DNA of 64,000 bases, from the NCBI RefSeq assembly GCF_024972735.1, contig NZ_CP087723.1:372001-436000 (forward strand), read 5' to 3'. The notes beneath the pieces are model-generated. The model saw only the letters and a list, made by a program, of their open reading frames with translations, did not search any database and was not told where the DNA came from. The stretch's first letter is position 1. Every line of letters starts with the position of its first letter. This DNA is from Halalkaliarchaeum sp. AArc-CO (GTDB taxonomy: Archaea > Halobacteriota > Halobacteria > Halobacteriales > Haloferacaceae). A program made the position numbers and the translations under genes. This document shows, piece after piece, positions 9,051 through 17,898 of the stretch.

Positions 9051-9625
9051 TGAGGGACGACTCCAACGCAAAACGGGCTTTTGAAGCACTCCCCTCCGAT
9101 GTGACGATCAGGTGTGCCGACCCGACGGAGCTGCTGGGTGTCGTGCGCGTCCTCGACGGGGGCGCGCTCGAGACCGATCTCGAGGCGATTCGACGCCGGT
9201 TACGGGCCGATCCGCCCCTGGTGTTCGTCGCGGTCGCCGAAGCCGAGTCGTCGGAGTCGTCGATGGAACGCGTCGTGGGCGCGCTGGTTTTGAACCCACT
9301 TCAGACGTCGTCTCCCGGGGACTTCGAGATCGAGCAGGTCGCGGTCCGCCGCCGTCGGCGAGGACGGGGGATCGGCCGGGCGCTCGTCGAGGCCGCCTGT
9401 GGGTTCGCGAGGGAACAGGCGCCACCGGACGCGACGGTCACGGTGACAGCGAGCTTCGACCGGACTGTCCGGCCCTTTTATGAGGCGTGTGGGTTCGAGA
9501 TCGTCGACGATCCGGACCTCGAGTCCGGCGACGGTTCCCCCGATACCGCTGAGGAACCTCTCGAGTCCGGCGACGGATCCCGAACGGATCGGCTCCGGGC
9601 CCGTCGGCGGACCGACATCCGGTAA
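9050..9625 (+). CDS. GNAT family N-acetyltransferase
   Basis: The 191-aa protein has the GNAT acetyl-CoA site IEQVAVRRRRRGRGIGRALVEAA (R/Q-x-x-G-x-G/A in the middle). The strand before it is GALVLNPL, and FYEACGFEIVDD is the closing GNAT motif. The substrate is not evident. The ORF overlaps the glutaredoxin stop by one base, an operon arrangement. The last 40 residues repeat the phrase LESGDGS, from a small local duplication, and are probably disordered. Confidence 0.85.
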   Translation: MRDDSNAKRAFEALPSDVTIRCADPTELLGVVRVLDGGALETDLEAIRRRLRADPPLVFVAVAEAESSESSMERVVGALVLNPLQTSSPGDFEIEQVAVRRRRRGRGIGRALVEAACGFAREQAPPDATVTVTASFDRTVRPFYEACGFEIVDDPDLESGDGSPDTAEEPLESGDGSRTDRLRARRRTDIR

Positions 9626-9659
9626 CCTCGCTGAACGCGTCTCCACTGGAGGCTCCGAG

Positions 9660-10148
9660 TTAGTTCTCCAGTTCTCGGAGCTTCTTTTGCACCTGTGTGT
9701 AGACTTTCGGGTGCAGGTTCATCCCCTCGTCAACGAGGTCGTACAGGACGTCAGTTGCCTCATCGCCCGTCACGTCACCGGTTTTCACACAGCTGAGCAA
9801 CAGCGTCGTCACCCACCAGCACTCGACGCCGTGGCTCCTGGCGACCTCGATCAGCCCCTTGTCGTTGGCGAGAAGGATCTCCTCGTCGTCCTCCGATTGC
9901 AGGATCACCGAGGCGTCGGCCACCGCGATGCCCTCCATCGACGCCACCGCTTCGGCCCGCGCTGGCGTGTCGTGAATAGCTACGTCCGACAGAAACTCCT
10001 CGAGCACCGCAGTTCCACGTTTCCCCTCGGTGAGGACTTCCTCTCGAACCGCTGCAGTCGTCCGAACCTCGTCGAAGGCAGTCGGGACGAGATCGAGCCG
10101 GCCGACCCACGCGAGTGGAATCAGCGCGGAAGAGTCGACGACGACCAT
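9660..10148 (-). CDS. PIN-domain (DUF3368-type) putative toxin
   Basis: The 162-aa protein begins MVVVDSSALIPLAWVGRLDLVP, the first PIN strand with its acidic residue, as in DUF3368 proteins. Further acidic positions appear in REEVLTE, VADASVI and LANDKGLIEVARSHGVECWW. PIN proteins are metal-dependent ribonucleases that often act as VapC toxins. The ATG directly abuts the stop of the upstream UPF0175 gene, a typical antitoxin-then-toxin order. The target RNA cannot be told. Confidence 0.8.
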   Translation of the reverse strand: MVVVDSSALIPLAWVGRLDLVPTAFDEVRTTAAVREEVLTEGKRGTAVLEEFLSDVAIHDTPARAEAVASMEGIAVADASVILQSEDDEEILLANDKGLIEVARSHGVECWWVTTLLLSCVKTGDVTGDEATDVLYDLVDEGMNLHPKVYTQVQKKLRELEN

Positions 10149-10442
10149 CTAGATGCGGTTGAGATCCCGTTCGAGGTCGTCGGTCGTGTACCCGACGTCG
10201 ATCCCTTCCTCGGCGGCGAGCGTCAGCATCTCGACGTACGAGACGTCCGCGAGTTCCGCCGCCTTCCGGAGTGTGATGCGGTGCTCGCGGAGCTGGTCGA
10301 GTGCCCGCTGCGTGCGCCAATCGTCGAGGCCCTGTCGGATGAGTCGTCGAAGAACCTCCGACCGGTCGGCACTCATTTCCTCCTCGAGTTCGGCGAGTGC
10401 CTCCTCGTCGTCTTCCGGAATGCGCGTGGTGACCGTTTTCAT
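10149..10442 (-). CDS. UPF0175-type antitoxin with ribbon-helix-helix start
   Basis: The 97-aa protein begins with a ribbon-helix-helix-like segment (MKTVTTRIPEDDEEALAELE, then RSEVLRRLIRQGL). It ends with a helix-turn-helix stretch ITLRKAAELADVSYVEMLTL, the UPF0175 signature. Such proteins pair with DUF3368 PIN toxins. It is the first gene of the pair and is preceded by repeated CGTTACGAT boxes that it may bind for autoregulation. Confidence 0.82.
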   Translation of the reverse strand: MKTVTTRIPEDDEEALAELEEEMSADRSEVLRRLIRQGLDDWRTQRALDQLREHRITLRKAAELADVSYVEMLTLAAEEGIDVGYTTDDLERDLNRI

Positions 10443-10483
10443 CGTTACGATTCACTACGTTACGATACGCAATAGATGTAACG
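10443..10483 (-). promoter_or_regulatory. Candidate operator of the UPF0175/PIN pair
   Basis: Two exact copies of CGTTACGAT start at 10443 and 10458, one and a half helical turns apart. An inverted half (GTAACG) follows at 10478. Position and symmetry fit an autoregulatory operator for the antitoxin just downstream. Confidence 0.5.
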
Positions 10484-10671
10484 GGGTGGGTAGGCGTCAC
10501 GCACCCAACAGTCGACGAATGGGTCCCGTAGTGGTCGCCAAGCTGGTGGGGACTGGCGTCGTCGGTCCCATCCGATGTACCTTTCCGGGGCGATAGCGTT
10601 TCCTCTTGTATGAACACAGAGTCGTCGGCGCTCTCGGAGTCGAACGGGGTAGGAAATACGGTGACGTGAGC

Positions 10672-11463
10672 ATGGCAGGCAAGGATCACTACTACAACAA
10701 GGCCAAACAGGAGGGCTACCGGACCCGGGCCGCCTACAAACTCCTGCAGATCGACGAGACCGCCGATCTCTTTTCGGGCGGGGAGACGGTCGTGGACCTC
10801 GGGGCGGCGCCGGGCGGGTGGCTCCAGGTCGCCGCGGAACTCGTCGGCGACGCCGGGACCGTCGTCGGCGTCGACTTCCAGCGGATCCGGGAGTTCGACG
10901 ACGAGGAACTGGAAAGCGAGGCCCGGATCGAGACGATCCGCGGGGACATGACCGACGAGCGGACCCGCGACCGGCTTCGGGACGCCGTCGGCGAGGGCGG
11001 CGCGGACGTCGTCGTCTCCGACATGGCGCCGAACATGACTGGCGAGTACTCGCTGGATCAGGCCCGGTCGGTTCACCTGGCCCGCCAGGCGTTCGAGACC
11101 GCCCTCGAACTGCTCGCGCCCGGCGGGGACCTCGTCGTCAAGGTGTTCGAGGGACGGGACCTCGAGGATCTCAAAGCGGATATCGACGCCGAGTTCGAGT
11201 ACGTCCGGGTGGTCTCGCCGGACGCCTCCCGGGACTCCTCCTCGGAGGTGTATCTCGTGGCGAAAGGTCGGATCACCGCGCCCGTCGAGGCGGGGGATCG
11301 GCTCACAGTCGAAATCACCGACACTGGACGCGAGGGCGACGGTATTGCGAAGGTCGACGGCTACACGCTGTTCGTTCCCGGAGGGGAGCGCGGGGAAACC
11401 GTCGAGGTAGTCGTCGAGGACGTCAAGCCTCGGTTCGGGTTCGCCGAACGCGTCGACGGCTGA
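10672..11463 (+). CDS. rlmE: 23S rRNA 2'-O-methyltransferase RlmE (FtsJ) with TRAM domain
   Basis: The enzyme uses S-adenosylmethionine to methylate a uridine ribose in the 23S rRNA A-loop. The 263-aa protein starts with DHYYNKAKQEGYRTRAAYKL and has the SAM site VDLGAAPGGW near residue 43. It also has VVSDMAPNMTGEYSLDQ, GGDLVVKVFEG and SSEVYLVAKG, which supply the K-D-K-E catalytic residues. A C-terminal TRAM domain (about 205-263, VEAGDRLTVEITDTGREGDG) adds RNA binding, as is usual in haloarchaeal RlmE. I chose the ATG at 10672; upstream codons do not match the family. Confidence 0.95.
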   Translation: MAGKDHYYNKAKQEGYRTRAAYKLLQIDETADLFSGGETVVDLGAAPGGWLQVAAELVGDAGTVVGVDFQRIREFDDEELESEARIETIRGDMTDERTRDRLRDAVGEGGADVVVSDMAPNMTGEYSLDQARSVHLARQAFETALELLAPGGDLVVKVFEGRDLEDLKADIDAEFEYVRVVSPDASRDSSSEVYLVAKGRITAPVEAGDRLTVEITDTGREGDGIAKVDGYTLFVPGGERGETVEVVVEDVKPRFGFAERVDG

Positions 11464-11505
11464 CGGGCGTCGTCGCGACGGTTCACCTTTTCAAAACGGT
11501 CCCGC

Positions 11506-12222
11506 TCACGCCGGCGAAACCTCGTACCGACGTACCGCACCGACCACGAGATAGACGAGCGGCGTGTCCAGCACCGCGATCCCGAGCTTCAACAGGTACT
11601 GGCCGATCATCAGCGCGACGACGACGTCGCCCGGGAGCACCGGCCCGAGTCCGATCGCGCGGGGGAGCAGCCAGAACGCCACGCCGACGAAGATCACCGT
11701 GTCGATCGCCTGGCTCGTCCCGGTCGAGACGATGTTGCGCAGCCAGAGCCGCTCTCCGCTGGTCTGCTCTTTGATCCAGTGGAACACCACCACGTCGTAG
11801 TTCTGGCTCACCACGTACGCGAGCAGGCTGGCGGCGACGATGTTCGTCGAAGCGCCAAGTACCGTCTCGAACGCCGCCGGGTCGATGCTCGAGGGCGCCG
11901 CCGGCGCCAGGATCGTGCTCCACACAAGCGCGAGCACGAGGAAGTTCATCAGGAAGCCGACGTTCACGAGCACCTGCGCCGCCCGCTTGCCGTACAGCTC
12001 CGTGTAACAGTCCGACGCCAGGAACGTCAGGGCGTACGCCAGCGCCGCCCCCGGCAAGGCGAGCTCTGCGCCGGTCACCGGCAGCGCGAACGGGAGTTCG
12101 AACTGCAGCACCTTCGAGGCGGTCAACTGGGCGGTCACCAGCGACGCGACGAACAGCGCCGCCAGGGCGACTGCCCCGGCGGGCAGCGTCGGCTGGTCCT
12201 GCGTTACCGAGCGGACCGACAC
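11506..12222 (-). CDS. VUT/YhhQ family queuosine-precursor-type transporter
   Basis: The 238-aa integral membrane protein has about six hydrophobic segments. It carries the YhhQ/VUT signatures ALTFLASDCYTELYGKRAA, NIVASSL-like NIVAASLLAYVVSQNYDVVVFHWIK and RNIVSTGTSQAIDT. The family imports deazaguanine precursors of queuosine, and in archaea possibly precursors of archaeosine. The start is a GTG one base after the stop of the small upstream gene, so the two are co-transcribed. Confidence 0.88.
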   Translation of the reverse strand: MSVRSVTQDQPTLPAGAVALAALFVASLVTAQLTASKVLQFELPFALPVTGAELALPGAALAYALTFLASDCYTELYGKRAAQVLVNVGFLMNFLVLALVWSTILAPAAPSSIDPAAFETVLGASTNIVAASLLAYVVSQNYDVVVFHWIKEQTSGERLWLRNIVSTGTSQAIDTVIFVGVAFWLLPRAIGLGPVLPGDVVVALMIGQYLLKLGIAVLDTPLVYLVVGAVRRYEVSPA

Positions 12223-12223
12223 G

Positions 12224-12400
12224 TTACTCGTCCTCCTCCAGCCGGCCGTGCCGCTCGTCGATGTCGTCCAGCAGGTCCAGCGTCTTCCGGATCGACGCGC
12301 GGATCGCCTCGCTGCGGTTGACGAACTTCCCGTCCTCGCCGACGTGTTCGTCGAGATCGGAAAGCAGCTCTTCGGGCACCTCGACGCTTATCTTGGGCAT
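12224..12400 (-). CDS. 58-aa ribbon-helix-helix DNA-binding protein
   Basis: This short gene encodes MPKISVEVPEELLSDLDEHV, then EDGKFVNRSEAIRASIRKTLDLLDDIDERHGRLEEDE. The beta strand (KISVEVP) followed by two helices with NRSEAIRASI is the MetJ/Arc/CopG fold. Its stop is one base before the GTG of the transporter gene, so it may regulate that gene or simply be coupled to it. It is close to the small haloarchaeal CopG-like regulators. Confidence 0.85.
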   Translation of the reverse strand: MPKISVEVPEELLSDLDEHVGEDGKFVNRSEAIRASIRKTLDLLDDIDERHGRLEEDE

Positions 12401-12427
12401 ACCCGAGTCATCTCTCGGGAGTATCCT

Positions 12428-13519
12428 TCAAGTGCTCGATTCCGGTTCGGGGGCCCGCTCGAAGTCGCTTCGATCCAGCGGTGGCTCGTACACCCCGGTC
12501 TCCGTGACGAGGTAGTCGACGAGCTCCATCGGCGTCGGATCGAACGCCGGATTGAACACCGGCACGTCCTCGGGGGCGTTCTGGCGCCCGTAGATCTCCC
12601 GCAGCTCTGCGGGATCCCGCTGTTCGATCTCGACGTCTGTGGCGCTCAGTTCGGTGTCGACCGTCGAGTGCGGCGCCGCCACCACGAACGGGATGTCGTG
12701 GCGATCCGCCAGGACCGCGTGTTTGTACGTCCCGATCTTGTTGAAGACTGCGCCCTGTGGCGATGTCTCGTCTGTCCCGGCGAGGAACGCTTCGCCGCCA
12801 TCGAGCACCACCCGATCGGCGCCGACGACTACGGCGTCTACTAACCCTCGCTGCATGCACAACCCGCTTGCGTTGTCGGGGATCAGCGTCACTTCCACGT
12901 CCCGTTCCTGTAGTTCGACGGTGGTGATCCGGGAGCCCTGGTTGAGGGGTCGGGTCTCGTTTGCGATCACGTCGACGCTCTTGCCTGCCTCGTGGGCCGA
13001 GTACACCACACCCAGTGCGGTCCCCCAGTCGACGGTCGCCAGCGCGCCCGCGTTGCAGTGGGTCATCACGGTGTCGCCGTCCGCGAACAGTTCTGCCCCG
13101 TGTTTCCCGATCGTTCGGTTGCGCTCGACGTCGGCGTCGGCGACGTCCTTCGCCGCCGCCAGCGTCCGCCGTCGTGCCTCCGCGATCGACTCACAGCCGT
13201 GGAGTTCCCCGAGAACCGTCTCGACCTCCCGCGAGAGGTTGACGGCCGTCGGTCGAGCGCTGGCGATCGCGTCGGCGTCCTCGCGGACGGCCTGCTCGAA
13301 CTCCTCGAGGGAGTCGGCGTCGGTGCGCCGGGCGGCAAGCGCCACCCCGAACGCCCCGGCGGCCCCCAGTGCGGGCGCACCCCTGACGCGAAGGATCTCG
13401 ATGCTCTCGACCAGCTCCGGTACGGTCTCGGCGTGATCGGTCGTGTACTCGGTCGGAAGCTTCGTCTGATCGACCATCTCGATGCAGTCCCGGTCGTCGT
13501 CCCAGTCGATGGTGCGCAT
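12428..13519 (-). CDS. mtnA: S-methyl-5-thioribose-1-phosphate isomerase
   Basis: The 363-aa protein belongs to the MtnA/eIF2B family, whose MtnA members turn methylthioribose-1-phosphate into methylthioribulose-1-phosphate in methionine salvage. The catalytic cysteine is in MTHCNAGALATVDWG (C155) and the catalytic aspartate in VVVGADRVVLDG (D235). RGAPALGAAGA and GTYKHAVLADRHDIPFVVAAP are further family blocks. Archaeal relatives include ribose-1,5-bisphosphate isomerase, but full-length MtnA motifs are kept here. The upstream aldolase gene on the same strand suggests a shared pathway. Confidence 0.9.
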   Translation of the reverse strand: MRTIDWDDDRDCIEMVDQTKLPTEYTTDHAETVPELVESIEILRVRGAPALGAAGAFGVALAARRTDADSLEEFEQAVREDADAIASARPTAVNLSREVETVLGELHGCESIAEARRRTLAAAKDVADADVERNRTIGKHGAELFADGDTVMTHCNAGALATVDWGTALGVVYSAHEAGKSVDVIANETRPLNQGSRITTVELQERDVEVTLIPDNASGLCMQRGLVDAVVVGADRVVLDGGEAFLAGTDETSPQGAVFNKIGTYKHAVLADRHDIPFVVAAPHSTVDTELSATDVEIEQRDPAELREIYGRQNAPEDVPVFNPAFDPTPMELVDYLVTETGVYEPPLDRSDFERAPEPESST

Positions 13520-13596
13520 GGTCGGTCCCGTCCCTATCCATGTTTCGGGCCCCAGCCGTCAAGAACGCTCGGCTCGATCGACGGGCTCTCCCCGGA

Positions 13597-14238
13597 CTAC
13601 CCGCTACCTTCGTCGGGGCCGTACTCCTCGAACTTCTGTGCAGCCGCCTCGATGTCGTCCGACGACAGCACCTCTGGTTCGCCGATCGACCGCGCCCGAC
13701 AGTACACCTCCGCGACCGATTCGACGGCCACGGCCGTCTCGACGGCGCCCGGGACGTCCTCGCCCGTCGCGACGAGCCCGTGGTTCGCGAGCAGGCAGGC
13801 GTCGCTTCCGGTGTTCTCCATCGCCTCGACCGCGTTGTCCGCGAGCTGTTCGGTCCCGTAGGTCGCGTACGGCGCAACCGGCACGGTCTCGCCGGCCAGC
13901 GCGATCATGTAGTGAACCGGCGGGAGCGGTTCTCCGAGCACCGCGAGGGTCGTCGCCCACGGCGAGTGGGTGTGGACGATCGCCCCGGGCTCGAACCGCT
14001 CGTAGATCCGCCGGTGCATCGGCGTCTCGCTCGAGGGTGCGATATCGCCCCACAGTACCTCTCCGTCGAGGGAGACGACCGGGACGTCACCAGTGTCGAT
14101 CTCCCCGTACGGAACACCCGAGGGAGTGATCGCCATTCGGTCCTCGCGCCGGGCGCTGAGGTTCCCCGTGCGACCGGGAGTAAGCCCGGCCAGTCGGCGC
14201 GCGTGCTCGGCGACCGTTTCGCGTTCCGAGGCGAGCAT
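13597..14238 (-). CDS. Class II aldolase (fuculose/ribulose-phosphate aldolase family)
   Basis: The 213-aa zinc aldolase has TPGRTGNLSARREDRMAITPSG at the N-terminus and the metal-binding HTHSPWATTLAVLGE (two histidines). The third histidine is in LANHGLVATG, and SSETPMHRRIYE holds the catalytic acid. Family members cleave L-fuculose-1-phosphate and similar sugars to dihydroxyacetone phosphate. It sits 77 bases upstream of mtnA on the same strand. In the bacterial DHAP shunt the same pair cleaves methylthioribulose-1-phosphate, so that activity is a reasonable inference. An L-fuculose-1-phosphate aldolase role is the alternative. Confidence 0.85.
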   Translation of the reverse strand: MLASERETVAEHARRLAGLTPGRTGNLSARREDRMAITPSGVPYGEIDTGDVPVVSLDGEVLWGDIAPSSETPMHRRIYERFEPGAIVHTHSPWATTLAVLGEPLPPVHYMIALAGETVPVAPYATYGTEQLADNAVEAMENTGSDACLLANHGLVATGEDVPGAVETAVAVESVAEVYCRARSIGEPEVLSSDDIEAAAQKFEEYGPDEGSG

Positions 14239-14239
14239 C

Positions 14240-16489
14240 CTACGTCTCGACGACCTCCAGCGCCGTCGAGGTGGTGTCGACGATCTCGGCCGGCGGAGAC
14301 AGGTTGCGTCTCCCGCCGAGCGTGACGAAAAACAGCACGAACAGGCCGATGCCGTAGGCGGCCATCAGCGGGATCGTCACCAGGAACATCGTGACGATGT
14401 CGGCGGGCGTGAAGACCGCGGCGAACGTGAGCATCGCGAGCAGCACCTCGCGCCACCGGTTGCGCATCGCCTGGTAGGGGATCCCCGCGTAGTTCAACAG
14501 CACCATCAACACCGGCACGTCCGCGAGGATGCCGATTCCGGCGGTCGTGAAGACGATCAGCCAGAAGAAGTCGTTGATCCGGTAGGAAATGATCATCCCC
14601 GCATCGAGCGCGTCGCCGACGAGATACGAGATCAGCCACGGGGCAAAGAAATAGTAGCCCAGCATGAACCCGCCGATCAGTCCGCCGACGAGCGCGCCGG
14701 TCCACAGGAAGACGACGTTCTGTCGCCCACGGACGAAGCCGAGTTCCCGCAGCGCCGGCCACGCGTAGTACGCGATGACGGGGAAGATCGCGAGCACGCC
14801 CACGAGCACCGAGAACTTCACGATGAAGATGAGCGCCTCCACCGGATGGAGGGTGATGACGTTCACGTTCTCGGCGACGACCTCGCTGGGAAGCCGGCCC
14901 AGGAAGTTGTCGAAGACGTTCCCCAGCCCGCCGAGGTACAGCCACGTGAACGTCGCCGCCATCACTGCGAGGAACGTCCCGACGATGATGAACGACCGCG
15001 ACCGGACGCTGTCGAAGATGAACTTCAGGTCCTTGTAGTAGCCGCCGATGTCGTCCTCGTCGTCTTCGGTCAACTCCTCGAGGAACGTCGATCCCGCCCG
15101 GGTGCCCCGTTCCCCGAGTTCGCCGGCGATGTCTTCGGCCGCCTCGCCGGCGCTTGCGCCGCCAGCCGCCCCGGAAGCTCCTGCCGCTCCGTTCCCGTCG
15201 TCGCTTTCGGCGCGCTGTGCTTCCACCTCGTCGAACCGGTCGAGCAGTGCCTGAGCCTTTTCGGGGTCGTCGGCGTCGAGGGCAGCGCTGGCCAGTTGCA
15301 TCACCTCATCTTCGCTCAGCTCTTCGAAGGCCTCAATCGGCGCCGCCCGGACGCCTCCCGCGTCGAGTTCTCCGAGGTCGATCGCCGTCGGATCGCCGTA
15401 CAGCTCCGGTTCCTCCTCGGGGTCGAGGCCGGCGTACACGAGGTACATCAGTCCCAGGACCGCAAACAGGACACCCGTGAGGAGACCGTACAGCGCGATC
15501 GCGGTCGGCTCGGCGACGCCGAGTCCCTCACCGAGCGGGACGATCCGGTAGTCGCTGCCCATCCACGCGAGTAGATCGTTTGCCGCTTGTCGACCGCCGT
15601 AATCGTAAAAGCCGTATACAGCGGCGACCCCGACAACGAACAGTCCGGCGAGCACGTTCCACTTCCGGCGGATCGTCGTCGGCACGTCGATCGTCTCGCT
15701 TCGCCGGCGGGCGGTGACCGCGATCTTCGCGAGGTACAGGGAGACGCCGTACAGCGCGATCAACGGGACCGCCCACATGATCTGCGTGAACGGATCCGGC
15801 GGTGAGAACATCGCGCCGAAGACGAAGATGAGCACGACTGCGTATTTCCATTTGTCCCGGAACGTCTCGTACTGGACGATGCCGGCGTACGACAGCCCGG
15901 TGACGACCAGCGGCATCTGGGCGGCGAGGCCGAACGACAGCGACAAAAAGACGATGAACTCCGTCCACATCACGATCGAGTAGCTCGGCGCGAAGCCGGC
16001 CTCGAGACCGAAGCTCGCGAGGAACGCGAACATGAACGGGAAGAAAATGCTCTGGCCGTAGAAGACCCCGCCTGCGAAAAGTAGCGCCGCGAGGACGCCG
16101 ATCGTGGCCATCTTCCACCGAGGGATCGGTGCGTCCGGCCACATGTCGCGCTCGCGAAGCGCCTCCCTGGAGAAGTAGATCAGCGGCGGGATGGCGGCGA
16201 TGACGCCGACGATGAGGCCGATCTTCGCCTGCAAGAGAATCACGTCGAACGGCGTCAGAACGATGATCTCCAGCTGGGCCTCCACGTCGGGCGGCATCTG
16301 AGCTCGGGTGACGCCCTTGAGGTAGTCCCAGACCCACAGCCGAAGTGCGTAGAACGTCCCGAGAAAAACGAAGAGAAACACCATGAAGGCCTTCTGCAGG
16401 TCCTTCTGGGCCGAACGGAGCATCGCCCGAACGGCGTCGCTTCCCTCGGCCAGCGTCTGCTGGGTGTCCTCGTCGAGGGCGCTGGACAT
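14240..16489 (-). CDS. tatC2: Twin-arginine translocase TatC, double-domain form (TatCt)
   Basis: The 749-aa protein holds two TatC domains in tandem, the haloarchaeal TatCt form. The first copy spans about residues 35-290 (PFDVILLQAKIGLIVGVIAAIPPLIYF, then FSPPDPFTQIMWAVPLIALYG). The second spans about 500-740 (PVEALIFIVKFSVLVGVLAIFP, then FTPADIVTMFLVTIPLMAAYG). A charged linker rich in Asp, Glu and Ala lies between them. TatC recognises twin-arginine signal peptides of folded exported proteins, the main secretion route in haloarchaea. The start is the ATG at 16489, back to back with tatCo. Confidence 0.95.
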   Translation of the reverse strand: MSSALDEDTQQTLAEGSDAVRAMLRSAQKDLQKAFMVFLFVFLGTFYALRLWVWDYLKGVTRAQMPPDVEAQLEIIVLTPFDVILLQAKIGLIVGVIAAIPPLIYFSREALRERDMWPDAPIPRWKMATIGVLAALLFAGGVFYGQSIFFPFMFAFLASFGLEAGFAPSYSIVMWTEFIVFLSLSFGLAAQMPLVVTGLSYAGIVQYETFRDKWKYAVVLIFVFGAMFSPPDPFTQIMWAVPLIALYGVSLYLAKIAVTARRRSETIDVPTTIRRKWNVLAGLFVVGVAAVYGFYDYGGRQAANDLLAWMGSDYRIVPLGEGLGVAEPTAIALYGLLTGVLFAVLGLMYLVYAGLDPEEEPELYGDPTAIDLGELDAGGVRAAPIEAFEELSEDEVMQLASAALDADDPEKAQALLDRFDEVEAQRAESDDGNGAAGASGAAGGASAGEAAEDIAGELGERGTRAGSTFLEELTEDDEDDIGGYYKDLKFIFDSVRSRSFIIVGTFLAVMAATFTWLYLGGLGNVFDNFLGRLPSEVVAENVNVITLHPVEALIFIVKFSVLVGVLAIFPVIAYYAWPALRELGFVRGRQNVVFLWTGALVGGLIGGFMLGYYFFAPWLISYLVGDALDAGMIISYRINDFFWLIVFTTAGIGILADVPVLMVLLNYAGIPYQAMRNRWREVLLAMLTFAAVFTPADIVTMFLVTIPLMAAYGIGLFVLFFVTLGGRRNLSPPAEIVDTTSTALEVVET

Positions 16490-16573
16490 ACCCACTACTC
16501 GGCCACTAATGCCTATCAACCTTTTCAACCGTGCGCGGCTTCTCGAACGGGCCGTCCGCGGAGCTATCAGAAA

Positions 16574-16583
16574 AGGCCTATAA
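16574..16583 (+). promoter_or_regulatory. TATA box of tatCo
   Basis: The stretch cctataatg lies about 27-33 bases before the tatCo ATG at 16608 in the 118-base divergent gap. The other half of the gap (caaccttttcaacc, read on the minus strand) has AT-rich sequence for tatCt. Confidence 0.5.
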
Positions 16584-16607
16584 TGGCCGGGACTGAACGT
16601 CAGGTGA

Positions 16608-17867
16608 ATGGGCGACCCGGACCGCGACGAGCCGTCGGAACCCGACGCCGAATCCGAACCGGAGAGCGACCGGTCCGAGGACGCGGATGCGGAACGCCGC
16701 AAGGACGACGCCGAACGCGGCGAGCAGGGGACGGACGAAGGAGAGTCGTCCGAACCGACGTCGTACGATCTCGACGACGAGGGGCTGTTCCCCGGACCGG
16801 AGAGCTTCGACTCGAACGAGGAGGACGGGAACGCTGACGACGGAGCCGACGGAGCCGCCGACGATAGCGAAGTCGATGACGATGGCGAAGTCGACGCGGA
16901 AGACGCTGCTGCGATCAACGAAGGGACGAGTCCCCGGCCGAACCGACGGCGTATGCGTCCCAAGCGGGAGGGCAAGGACGACGGTACAGACGACGAAGAC
17001 GATGACGACGATGACGACGAAGACGATGACGACGAAGACGACCAAGACGATGACGATGAGGATGTTGAGGAGGTGGACGACGAGACAGTCTCGAACGGTG
17101 CCGGTGCGGTAGCCACCGAGCGCGACGACGACGAACCGCTCTTTGAAGGGCCGGAGTCCGACGAGGAGATGCCGCTTGCGGACCACATCGAGGAGATGAT
17201 GCGGCGGCTCGGCGTCGTCTTCCTCGTGGCGGGGATCGCGACACTCATCGCCTACCCGTCCGCAGACATCGCCATCAACTACTTCTGGTCGAGTCACATC
17301 CCGGACCCGGGAGTGAACCGGCCGCGGGTGTACGGTCCCCTCGAGTTCATTCTCACGAAGCTCAAGGTCGCCGGACTCGCCGGCCTCGTGTTCGGGCTGC
17401 CGGTGTTCGTCTACGAGACGTATCTGTTCATGCGTCCCGGCCTGTATCCCCGGGAACGGCGGTATTACCTGGCGGCGATTCCCACGAGCCTGGTGCTCGC
17501 GACGATCGGGGGACTGTTCGCACACTTCGTCGTCCTGCCGGCCATCTTCGCGTACTTCACCGCCTACACCGAGGGGACCGCAGTGATCGCGTTCGGGCTG
17601 GCGGAGACGTTCAACCTCATCGTCGTCCTGATCGGGTACATGGCGGTCGTCTTCCAGATCCCGCTTTTGATCATGCTCGCGATCATGATGAACCTCGTCA
17701 CGCGGGAGTGGCTGGAGGACAAGCGGCTCCTGTTCTGGGGTGGCTTCCTCGGCCTCTCGTGGCTCGTGACGCCGGACCCGACCGGGATGGCGCCGATCAT
17801 CGTCACACTCACTATGATCGGACTCTACGAGGGGACGCTCGCGCTGCTCCGGTGGACCGGGAACTGA
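16608..17867 (+). CDS. tatC1: Twin-arginine translocase TatC, single form (TatCo), with long acidic N-terminus
   Basis: The 419-aa protein has one TatC domain, about residues 185-419: EEMPLADHIEEMMRRLGVVF, GPLEFILTKLKVAGLAGLVFGLP and SWLVTPDPTGMAPIIVTL. About 180 residues of almost pure Asp/Glu/Ser precede it, including a run of some 20 near-consecutive Asp/Glu near residues 124-150. TatCo and TatCt act together in haloarchaea. The acidic extension would lie on the cytoplasmic side. It is far longer than in a standard TatC (about 250 aa), and the repeated gac/gat codons suggest it grew by slippage. Confidence 0.93.
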   Translation: MGDPDRDEPSEPDAESEPESDRSEDADAERRKDDAERGEQGTDEGESSEPTSYDLDDEGLFPGPESFDSNEEDGNADDGADGAADDSEVDDDGEVDAEDAAAINEGTSPRPNRRRMRPKREGKDDGTDDEDDDDDDDEDDDDEDDQDDDDEDVEEVDDETVSNGAGAVATERDDDEPLFEGPESDEEMPLADHIEEMMRRLGVVFLVAGIATLIAYPSADIAINYFWSSHIPDPGVNRPRVYGPLEFILTKLKVAGLAGLVFGLPVFVYETYLFMRPGLYPRERRYYLAAIPTSLVLATIGGLFAHFVVLPAIFAYFTAYTEGTAVIAFGLAETFNLIVVLIGYMAVVFQIPLLIMLAIMMNLVTREWLEDKRLLFWGGFLGLSWLVTPDPTGMAPIIVTLTMIGLYEGTLALLRWTGN

Positions 17868-17898
17868 TTGCGGCTCCGGAACGCAGAGACGTTTCGGG

